Positions 10,959 through 19,500 of a stretch of 64,000 bases of DNA are shown here, piece after piece. Under the pieces are notes generated by a model. The model ran no database searches. It saw only the letters and a list, made by a program, of their open reading frames with translations, and was not told where the DNA came from. The position numbers and the translations under genes were made by a program. Every line of letters starts with the position of its first letter. The first letter of the stretch is position 1. The DNA comes from Lautropia sp. (GTDB lineage: Bacteria > Pseudomonadota > Gammaproteobacteria > Burkholderiales > Burkholderiaceae_E): NCBI GenBank assembly GCA_030532895.1, contig JAUNKF010000016.1, positions 1 through 64,000 on the forward strand. Reading direction: 5' to 3'.

Positions 10959-11261
10959 TCAGGCAATGGGACCATGCACGGTCACGAGCTTCGTGCCGTC
11001 GGGAAAGGTGGCCTCCACCTGCACGTCAGCGATCATCTCCGGCACGCCTTCCATCACCTGATCACGCGTCAGCACATGGCGCCCGGCCTCCATCAGCTCG
11101 GCCACACTGCGCCCGTCTCGCGCGCCTTCCAGAATGCTGGCGCTGATCAAGGCCACCGATTCGGGGTAATTGAGCTTCAGACCACGCGCCAGCCGGCGCT
11201 CGGCCACGAGCGCCGCGGTGAACAGCAACAGCTTGTCTTTTTCCCGAGGGGCCAATTCCAT
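10959..11261 (-). CDS. ureA: Urease subunit gamma
   Basis: Small structural subunit of urease. The 100-residue product from the ATG at 11261 starts [18 protein letters not shown], the standard UreA start, with GGAG 8-9 nt upstream; a longer frame from 11339 is rejected. The sequence is typical throughout ([45 protein letters not shown]). It lies 370 bp downstream of ureD. Confidence 0.97.
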   Translation of the reverse strand: MELAPREKDKLLLFTAALVAERRLARGLKLNYPESVALISASILEGARDGRSVAELMEAGRHVLTRDQVMEGVPEMIADVQVEATFPDGTKLVTVHGPIA

Positions 11262-11631
11262 CTGGGCGTCTCCATCCTTCCTGTTCTTGTGATGCAGCCA
11301 GCGTTCAGGAACCTGGCATGCGTGACACACATGAAGCACTCACCCCCGCGAACACCTCATGACGCACACGCCAAAGCTTCACGCCTGCATTCATCCCCTC
11401 ATTCATGAATGCAGTCAAGAAAAGCATACAACGATTAACCGACCCGATCGATTGTTTGGGCGTATATCGGCCCTATCGTATTCCCGAGGTCAAGCACGTA
11501 TCCCGGCACATACCCCCGGAAGATGTCTGGTCGCATCTTTCGGGGAAGCGAACAAAGCGCATCACTCGCAGCTCGACAGCCGAAGGCAAGAGGCAGGAAA
11601 CCAAGGCAAATGGGCCGGTGTGGCCGATTGT
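11262..11631. other. 370-bp spacer between ureD and ureA, nothing recognised
   Basis: The spacer is less GC-rich than its surroundings around 11400-11480 and could hold an internal promoter for ureABC. Short ORFs exist on both strands (76 codons on plus from 11405, 78 on minus from 11671), but they have no recognisable motif and the minus one overlaps ureD. No terminator or palindromic repeat is evident. Confidence 0.5.
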
Positions 11632-12531
11632 CTAAGTAAGCCAGATTCGCGGCGTACTGGGCGAGCGACACAGCACCAAGGGGCGAATGTGCTGCCAGAC
11701 CTGCTGCATCGTCATGGACAAGGCCCAGTTGTCATGGGCCAGCAGGCGGAGCACCAGCAGATCATCGATCAACGTGGCGCCCACCAGCAGCTCGCTGTCC
11801 TTGAGGCACTCACGCACCTCGTGCAACACGCCCTCATCGGCCGGCGTGGCCACGAGGGTGGCCGCCAGCGGATGTCCGCCCAGCTTGAACAGATTGCCGT
11901 CGGCGATCTGAAGATTTTCATGCAGTAGCGGCCGACCTGTCCGCATCAGGCTGAAGCAGGCACGCAACTGCCCGCTGGAAAACGCCTCGTCCATCGCCGG
12001 TCGGCCCAGACATTGCACCTCCCAGGCGATCAGCCGGGCACCTTCGTCCAGCTCAAAGCAGGTATCGAGCCGCACTTGAACGCCGGGAAAGAAGATGTTG
12101 TCCTGCGGCAACCATTCGAGCGTGGCACCGGGCGCCACCTTCAGCCGTTGCCGCACGAGGGCACGCGCGCCCTGACTGCGATAGAACTTCGTGGCGCCGG
12201 GCATCGTGATCAGCGCATGGGCATCCGACCCCAGCTCGGCACTCACGAACAGATGATCGCCCCCCACGACGCCACCGGGCGGGTGCAGCACATAGATGTG
12301 ACACACCCCACCCTCGGGGTAAAAAGGCCGCTGCACGAGCATCGGCCCCTCATGGCGCTTCTCGGCCAGCACCGTTCTGCCGCCCCGATGGGCAAAGCTC
12401 AGCTGCAGGCGGGCGCGCCAGCCTTCCGCCCCTTCCGCCGGGCCTACCTGATCTGGCTGCGCTGAGCCCCCTGCCAGCCCCATCACCTTATGATGTGCAG
12501 CCGTCGCCTCCACCTTGTGCTCCATCTGCAT
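11632..12531 (-). CDS. ureD: Urease accessory protein UreD
   Basis: Scaffold that binds apo-urease and, with UreF and UreG, forms the nickel delivery complex. The 299-residue product has the typical SFAHRGGRTVLAEKRHEGPM region, then QRPFYPEGGVCHIYVLHPPGG, GGD, TMPGATKFYRS and LEWLPQDNIFF. It is the first gene of the operon on the minus strand, the normal ureD-first order. The first ATG (12531) gives a somewhat long N-terminus; an internal start is possible. Confidence 0.96.
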   Translation of the reverse strand: MQMEHKVEATAAHHKVMGLAGGSAQPDQVGPAEGAEGWRARLQLSFAHRGGRTVLAEKRHEGPMLVQRPFYPEGGVCHIYVLHPPGGVVGGDHLFVSAELGSDAHALITMPGATKFYRSQGARALVRQRLKVAPGATLEWLPQDNIFFPGVQVRLDTCFELDEGARLIAWEVQCLGRPAMDEAFSSGQLRACFSLMRTGRPLLHENLQIADGNLFKLGGHPLAATLVATPADEGVLHEVRECLKDSELLVGATLIDDLLVLRLLAHDNWALSMTMQQVWQHIRPLVLCRSPSTPRIWLT

Positions 12532-12587
12532 CCAGCCCTGTCTCCCCTGCGTGTCATCCGGTCATCGTTCTGGCCGCGCCCCCTGGC

Positions 12588-12645
12588 GCGTGTCATGCCT
12601 ACCCGGAACTGCATTCACAGGGACGAATCAACGCATGACACACGC
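12588..12645. repeat. Dispersed palindromic intergenic repeat, copy 1
   Basis: Arms GCGTGTCATGC at the left and GCATGACACACGC at the right are near-complementary, and the right half contains GGGACGAATCAACGCATGACAC, shared with the copies at 28494, 32398 and 38578. It lies between ureD (start) and the end of the YidE gene. It is more degenerate than the other copies. Confidence 0.6.
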
Positions 12646-12714
12646 AGCGGCGATGGCAAGCACGGTGATGATGCCCTTCCCGCCCCACCCTGCCTACCAT
12701 GGTTTGTGCGGAGC

Positions 12715-14373
12715 CTACCCCGCGGACCACAACAGGATGGCGAGCAACTGCGGCAGGATGATCCGCAAGAACATCACCATCGGGTACACCGTGGCATAAG
12801 ACAGTGCCGCGGCCCCGTTGTTTTCCTTGATGGCATTGGCAAAGGCAAGCGCCGGCGGGTCGGTCATCGAGCCGGAGAGCAAGCCGCAGAGCGTCAGGTA
12901 ATTGATCTTGCCGTGGACGCGGGCGGCGATGCCGGCCACGAGCAGCGGAATCAGCGTGATCAGCGCACCATAGAAGATCCAGGACAGCCCCTCGCTGCTC
13001 AAGAGCGTCTCGAAAAAGTGTCCACCGGCCTTGATGCCGACCACGGCCAGGAACATGACGATGCCGATTTCGCGTAGCGCCAGGTTCGCACTGGGCGGCA
13101 TGAACCAGTACAAACGCCCCAGCCCGCCGATACGCGCCAGCACCAGTGCCACCACCAGCGGGCCACCGGCCAGGCCGAGCTTGAGCGCCACCGGAAAGCC
13201 CGGCAGATAGATCGGGATGGAACCCAGCATCACGCCCAGGCCAATACCGATGAAGATCGGCAGCATCTGCACCTGCTGAAGCTTCTGTTGCGCATTGCCG
13301 ATCAGCGCCATCACGACATCGATGTCTTCCTGTCGGCCAACGAGGTTCACCACGTCCCCAAATTGCAGGCTCATCTCGCCATTGGGCACCAGCTCCACAC
13401 CCGCCCGGTTGAGCCGCGAGATGACGACATCGTGCTTGGCCTGCAGCCGCAGATGGCGGATTTTCCTGCCAAACACCTTCTCGTTGGTGACGACGGCCCG
13501 CACCGAGCGGAAGACGGTACCCTTCGTGGACACCGACACCTCCACCTCTTCACCCAGGATCAGTTGCATTTTTCGCAACACGGGGGGCTTACCGACCAGA
13601 TGCAGCACATCGCCCAGCTTCAGCACCGTCTCCACCTTCGGCACGATCAGCTCGTCACCACGCTTCAAACGCGAATAGATGACATCGTTGCGCTCGAATT
13701 CCAGAATCTCCTTGATCTGAAGCCCATCCAGATTGTGGTTGGTGAGCTTGACGTTCATGCTGTCCAGCCCGGTCTTTCGACGCTTCGTTTCACTCTCGAA
13801 GGCGTCGGCCTCCTGATCGACATCAATCTTGAAGAGGATGCGAATCAGCCACATGGCGAGCAGGATGCCGATGATGCCGAAGGGATAGGCGATGGCATAG
13901 CCCATGCCCATCACTTCCGTCACCTCCGGCCCGCCCAGCTCGCGCAGCACCTGCTGCCCGGCGCCGAGCGAGGGCGTATTGGTGACAGCCCCCGAAAAAA
14001 TGCCCAGGATGACCGGTAGCGGCACATCGAAGAGCTTGTGGATCAGCACGACCAGCACGCCGCTCAAGGCCACGATCAACGCCGCAAAAGCATTGAGTTT
14101 CAGCCCCGAATGCCTGAGCGAGGCAAAAAAGCCGGGGCCAACCTGGATGCCGATCGTGTAGACGAAAAGGATCAGCCCAAATTCCTGAATGAAGTGCAAG
14201 GTGTGGGCATCGAGCGTGACGCCAAACTTGTTCATGAAATGGGACACCAGAATCCCACCGAACAACACCCCACCAATGCCCAGCCCCACACCGCGAATCT
14301 TGACGTGTCCGATGCCAAGCCCCAGCACGGCCACGAGGGACAGCAGTGTGATGGTGAGTGCGATTTCGCTCAT
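12715..14373 (-). CDS. YidE/AAE-family putative transporter with two TrkA-C domains
   Basis: Membrane protein of the aspartate:alanine exchanger (AAE)/YidE-YbjL family; the substrate is not known for most members. The 552-residue product shows five to six hydrophobic segments, then a soluble centre (about residues 200-375) with two RCK_C-like domains (each ending DVLHLVG or DVVNLVG), then a second hydrophobic half. The duplicated family motifs are [14 protein letters not shown] in the first half and [14 protein letters not shown] in the second. An ATG at 14373 is preceded by AAGAGG; a GTG one codon earlier is the alternative start. Calling it yidE is reasonable, but the transport role is inferred. 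Confidence 0.88.
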   Translation of the reverse strand: MSEIALTITLLSLVAVLGLGIGHVKIRGVGLGIGGVLFGGILVSHFMNKFGVTLDAHTLHFIQEFGLILFVYTIGIQVGPGFFASLRHSGLKLNAFAALIVALSGVLVVLIHKLFDVPLPVILGIFSGAVTNTPSLGAGQQVLRELGGPEVTEVMGMGYAIAYPFGIIGILLAMWLIRILFKIDVDQEADAFESETKRRKTGLDSMNVKLTNHNLDGLQIKEILEFERNDVIYSRLKRGDELIVPKVETVLKLGDVLHLVGKPPVLRKMQLILGEEVEVSVSTKGTVFRSVRAVVTNEKVFGRKIRHLRLQAKHDVVISRLNRAGVELVPNGEMSLQFGDVVNLVGRQEDIDVVMALIGNAQQKLQQVQMLPIFIGIGLGVMLGSIPIYLPGFPVALKLGLAGGPLVVALVLARIGGLGRLYWFMPPSANLALREIGIVMFLAVVGIKAGGHFFETLLSSEGLSWIFYGALITLIPLLVAGIAARVHGKINYLTLCGLLSGSMTDPPALAFANAIKENNGAAALSYATVYPMVMFLRIILPQLLAILLWSAG

Positions 14374-14809
14374 CACGGCCTCTTGTTATGTCAGGAAAAG
14401 GAGCATTCCTATTTTAACAAAGGCCGTTTTTCAGCCGCCCAAAGCTGGGCGGAGCGGCTTGGCGAACGGACGATTTCCCGCGCTCACCGGGCTGATGCAG
14501 ACACGGACGCCTGCCATGCCACGCACAGACAACCTCCTGTGCCCTTCGTCTCAAGGCTCGATGGCAGCGGCAACTGCCCGCACCGCTTTATCCTGCCAGC
14601 AATCCAGCCGACAATACCCGCCTGACACGCGCCAATCACTCAACCCGGCGGCCCATGCTCAGGCACCCGGACGCTCAAACAGCCCAAGCGGCCGATGCCG
14701 GGCAGCCCGATCACCAAAGGGCTGGCGCCCCCATCGTCACACCACAGACAGCCCACACGCCCCGGCGGGCACCACACGACACGCGCTTTTTTCCTGCCCA
14801 TCAACGCCC
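14374..14809. other. Divergent 436-bp intergenic region, no gene seen
   Basis: The spacer lies between the start of the YidE gene (minus) and the amidase (plus). It contains an AT-rich patch near 14405-14420 and a hairpin CCGCCCA-AAGC-TGGGCGG near 14435. The amidase frame stays open through here, but the sequence has no homology-like features before [10 protein letters not shown]. Confidence 0.5.
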
Positions 14810-16330
14810 ATGAAATTCGAGGACTACCGCCAATACGATGCCACCGGTCTGGCCGAGCTGATCCGCCGACGTGAGGTCTCGGCCAACGAGGTGATGCAAG
14901 CTGCCCTGGCACGACTCGATGCGGTGAACCCGCAACTCAACCTGCTCGCCCAGGATCTGCGGGATCGGGTGTTCCAATCGGACACGAGCAGCCTCGACGC
15001 GCCGCTGGCCGGGGTGCCCTTCCTGCTGAAGGATCTGCTGGCCGATCTGGCCGGCACGCCGACGATGGCCGGCTCCCACCTGATGAGAGGCAAGCAAGCC
15101 CGACGACACAGTGAGCTGACCCAAGCCTATCTGGATGCGGGGCTGCACATCTTCGGCAAGACCACCACACCCGAGTTCGGCATTTACCCCTGCACGGCCT
15201 CCGACCTGCACGGCACCACCCGCAACCCCTGGCACCTCGACTACACCCCTGGCGGCAGCAGTGGCGGCTCGGCGGCTGCCGTGGCGGCCGGCATCGTGCC
15301 GGCGGCACACGGGGGCGATGGCGGCGGCTCCATTCGCCTGCCGGCCCACAACTGCGGCGTGTTCGGCCTGAAGCCCAGCCGCGGCCGCACGAGCTTCCTC
15401 CCGGCCAGTCAGGATGCCTGGTTCGGCATGGTCGCCGAGCACGCACTGACCCGCTCCGTGCGTGACAGTGCGTGCCTGCTCGACATCGCGGCCCGTACCC
15501 AGGCACATTCGATCTATACCTGCCCGCCCGCCCCCTGCTTCACCGAGGCCATCCGCCAACCGCTGCGTCGCCTGACGATCGCCGTCCACCGCAGCCCCTG
15601 GCTGGGCGGCCACAACGACGAAGGCACCGAACGGGCTTTTCAGCACAGCCTGCGGTTGCTGGAGAAAGCCGGCCACCATCTGGAAGAAGCCTCCCCCGCC
15701 TTCACCGAAGCCGAGACGCTCTCGCGCGCGATGCGCGTGATCGTCTCGGCCGAAATTGCCAAGATCCGGCACCTCTATCGCCACCTGAGCGGCCACAAGC
15801 TGCACCACTCGCAGGTGGAGGCAGCAACATGGGCGCTGATGGTTCAAGGCGACCAGATCAGCGCCGGCCAGATGAGCTGGGCACGGGATCTGCTCTTGCG
15901 TCAGGGCATGGCCACGTCACAGTTCTTCAGCCAGTACGACGTGCTGATGACACCGGTTTGCCCCCAAACCACACCCCGCGTGGGCGAGCTTCGCCCCTCG
16001 CTGCTCGAACAACGGCTGGTACGCCAGCTCTTCGGCGTCCTGAGGCTGGGCTGGCTGTTCGGCCGCCATAACCCGGCCATCGAGAAAGCCAGCCGGCAGG
16101 CACTGCAATACGTGGGTTATACCGCCCCCTTCAATTTCAGCGGCAACCCGGCCATGAGCGTGCCGCTGTACTGGCACGAGGGCTTGCCAGTGGGGACACA
16201 GTTTGCCGCCGCCCACGGGCGGGAAGACCTCCTTTTGCAACTGGCAGCCGAGCTGGAACAGCAACAACCCTGGGCCACACGGCAACCGGCCTTCCATCCT
16301 GCCACCGATTCCGACCGTCCCTCCGATTGA
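14810..16330 (+). CDS. Amidase-signature family hydrolase
   Basis: Serine amidase of the amidase-signature superfamily, hydrolysing an amide of unknown identity. The 506-residue product from the ATG at 14810 ([18 protein letters not shown]) has the Ser-cisSer-Lys triad context: Lys in PFLLKDL (about residue 75) and the glycine/serine core [14 protein letters not shown] followed by [12 protein letters not shown] and GLKPSRGR. The sequence resembles the branch that includes 6-aminohexanoate cyclic-dimer hydrolases, but substrate calls in this family are unreliable. The open frame extends back to 14189, but that part is not conserved-looking and has no Shine-Dalgarno sequence. Confidence 0.9.
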   Translation: MKFEDYRQYDATGLAELIRRREVSANEVMQAALARLDAVNPQLNLLAQDLRDRVFQSDTSSLDAPLAGVPFLLKDLLADLAGTPTMAGSHLMRGKQARRHSELTQAYLDAGLHIFGKTTTPEFGIYPCTASDLHGTTRNPWHLDYTPGGSSGGSAAAVAAGIVPAAHGGDGGGSIRLPAHNCGVFGLKPSRGRTSFLPASQDAWFGMVAEHALTRSVRDSACLLDIAARTQAHSIYTCPPAPCFTEAIRQPLRRLTIAVHRSPWLGGHNDEGTERAFQHSLRLLEKAGHHLEEASPAFTEAETLSRAMRVIVSAEIAKIRHLYRHLSGHKLHHSQVEAATWALMVQGDQISAGQMSWARDLLLRQGMATSQFFSQYDVLMTPVCPQTTPRVGELRPSLLEQRLVRQLFGVLRLGWLFGRHNPAIEKASRQALQYVGYTAPFNFSGNPAMSVPLYWHEGLPVGTQFAAAHGREDLLLQLAAELEQQQPWATRQPAFHPATDSDRPSD

Positions 16331-16516
16331 CCCATCGCCAGCCTTCGGCACAACAATGCGGGGTTTGATGCCCGGTTGGCATAGATTGGCCACGGTGTCG
16401 CCCAACAGCAAGGCACACCCGACGACGGCACGCCCGGCACGCTTGTCGTGCGGGGCCGATCTGGCCGACACACACCAGGCAAGGGCCAGGCAGACCAGGC
16501 CGGGCCGGTTTTTCGG

Positions 16517-19500
16517 ATGGTCATGACAGTACGGAAGGCATCGACACGGCTCATAGCCCCAAAGACAGGCGCGCATACAGGCTCGGCTGAAACCACCCCT
16601 GCCCGGCGGCGCGGACGCCATCACATCCTGCACGCAGCGCTGATGTTCGCCTGTGTAGGCTGGGGGCTGTCCGCCAAGGCCCAGCTGCATGAAGTCTCCT
16701 ACACCCTGCACCGGGATGGCAGCGAAGCTTTCGATGCAAGCGACGCCCCTGGCCATGACAGCGGCCCGAACAACCAGCGCGTGCGCACGCACGACACGCT
16801 GGCCTATCACGTCGGACTGAACACCCGCGGCGCCGATCAGGCCCCCCGCATCGAACTGCGATTGCCTGCCGGCAGCCACGGCACACCAGCGGCAGCCTGG
16901 TCGTTTCTGCCAGTGGGCTGTGAAGCCAATGGTTCCAGCCTCTCGGCCGACGGCCAGCAGCTCATCTGTCAACTGAGCGATTTCGAGGCCACCGGTTCAC
17001 GCACCCTCTTTTTCGTGGCCCACATTCTCGGCAGCACACCCAACGGCACCCGCCTGAACGCGCCCGACCTGCGGGTCAGCTCCCGAAAAACCCCGCTCAT
17101 CCAGCCATCCACCCCGAGGCCCCCCACCGTCACGATCAGCGCAGCCCCCTTCTATGACGTGCAGATCGACAACAGCTTTCAGGGGCTGCCCAAAGCGCAC
17201 GGTTATGCCGAAGGCAGTGGCCCGGCAGGCGAAGACGGCTTCTACCACCGCCCCCTGATCGGGCTGATCGCCCGACACCCGAATGGGCATGGCAAGAAAG
17301 GCGTCGAACAACTCGACCCCAACACCCCGGTCGTGCTGGATCTGGATTTGAGCGGCTACCGTCCCTCGGTCCGGGTCGATGACTGGCATGGCACCGAACC
17401 GACAGCCCACCGTCCCAGTGGCAGCTTTGCCGACGGCTGCGGCAGCCCCAACGACGGTCGGCCCAGCAACCTGAGCAGCGGCGACCGGATCAACGCCTAC
17501 GAACGCGTCCACGACAGCGGCCCGAACCCGAGCACATCGCCCCAGTCGGTCGCCAATGGTGGGGATTGCCGGGTGCTGCCTGGCAGCAATCGCCACTCGG
17601 TTCGGATCGCCATCAGCGGGATCGACAGCCGCCTCGATCACACGCCTTCCGTTTACGGTGGCGGCCACCTGACGATCCCGCCCACCGATCACTGGGTGGC
17701 CAACAAGGCACTGGTACTGTGGACGAGCCTGAACGACTATGCAGACAAAGTGCCCACCGACAACCTGATCCGGCTGCGATCGGTTCAGGGACGCTCGATT
17801 TCCGGGCAGGCACTGCAAGGCGACAGGCACGACAACAACGCGGCCAGCTACGCCGTCACCCGCGAGAGCAGCTCGGAATTCATGTCGAATTATGGCTCCG
17901 ACAACTCGCTCGCCATCCCCTGGGCCACCCAGCGTGACCCGGTGATCAGCAGTGACGACCATGTGAACCAGATGGTGCCTGGGCAGGTGGTGCGCGCCTT
18001 CATGCGTTATTCCAACTCGGGCACCGTGGCACACCACAATGTGATGTTGTGCCAGAAGATCGACCGAACGGCTTTCGATCCCAGCCAACGCTTCCAGGTG
18101 GTGGTATCCGCTCCCGGTCACGCTGTCGTGCAATATGGCGTGCCAGCCAATGGTTCCCGGTTTTTCCCATCGACCGACAGCGCCCCTTCGGCTTATGAGG
18201 GATACACCGCCGAGACCCGTTCATCCCCTGGCGACTCGGCCTACAGCCAGGCACGCTGCGACACCCCCGACATCCAGTGGTTCACACGCTGGCAGGATGC
18301 CGAAGCGGCCGGCGGTGTGGTGTATGTGCGGATCCATGCAGCCCGTGTGCCGGGCGGGGGCAACATTTTTGCCCATGTCTACGGCATGCAACTCCGGGAC
18401 ACCTGGGCCGACGACATCTCGGTGCAAACCCCCGTACCTCATCTGCGCCGCAAAGGCGAACCGATCGCGGCAGGCAGCATCATTCGCAACCAGACCATCG
18501 TGCATGTGGACAACCACCCGATTCAGCCGAGCTACCGCTTGCGTGATCATCTGGCGGTGGTGCCGATCCGTACCCACAGCCAACTGAAACAACGCGTGCT
18601 GACGGGCAATCAGGGCGCTCAGGCCATTGCCGCTGCCAACTCGCTATTGAGCTTCGAGCTGACCCCCAGCTACAGCACCTATTTTCCGGCGCGGCCCGGT
18701 ACACTGCGCGTCACCAACGTGCTGCCCGCCGGGCTTCGCTACCAGAAAGGCTCTGCCAGACTGGGGGGTCAGCCGGTCGAGCCGGACATCTTGCCCGACA
18801 CACCGGCCGTCGGCATGACGACGCTCACATGGCAATATGCGCCCCGAGCACCGGTCGTGCTGACGAACACCTCACTCGATACCTCGGTGCCTCCGATCAC
18901 TTTCCAGGCACGACTGCATGCCACGCTGCTCAATGACACGGTGCTGATGAACCACGCCAGTGTCAGCGGCGGCGAGAACGATCATCAACCGGATTGCATC
19001 TTCGACCCGGCAGCCCAACGTTACGCGCATTGCGTGAAGGCCGCCAGCACCCGCATCACGATCCAGACGCCCCCTGGCTTCATGCAGGGCAAATCGGTGT
19101 TGCGAGAACGGATCGAGCCCGGCGACCCCTTTGGCTACCGCCTGAGCTTTGTCTCGATGGGGCAGGAAACCCAGGCCCAAGACATCCCCGACATGATCGA
19201 CATCCTGCCCTTCGAGGGCGACGGCATCGAGCAGCCGGCCCTGCAGTTTTCAGCCCGCCAACCGGCATCCCGCCTGATGAGTGGTGCCTACCGGCTGCAA
19301 AGTGTCATCCCGGCCCCCATCGACCCCCAGGCGCGCATCTATTACACCCGACAAGCGCCCACCCGGATTCACAACGATCCGCAACACGCCAGCAATCGCA
19401 TGCCCGGTGGCAGCACACGCTGGTGTCTGGCCAGCGAGCTGGGCACCGAGGGCTGCCCCGCGCACATTGGCGACAGCACCGCCGTTCGCATCAGCCCCGC

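Noticed and set aside
11405-11635. 76-codon plus-strand ORF in the ureD-ureA gap as a small gene
   Set aside because: Basic but without a recognisable motif or a Shine-Dalgarno sequence; recorded only as spacer content.
14189-14809. N-terminal extension of the amidase (207 codons)
   Set aside because: No homology-like sequence and no Shine-Dalgarno; the amidase fold begins at [10 protein letters not shown], and the region is intergenic in character.
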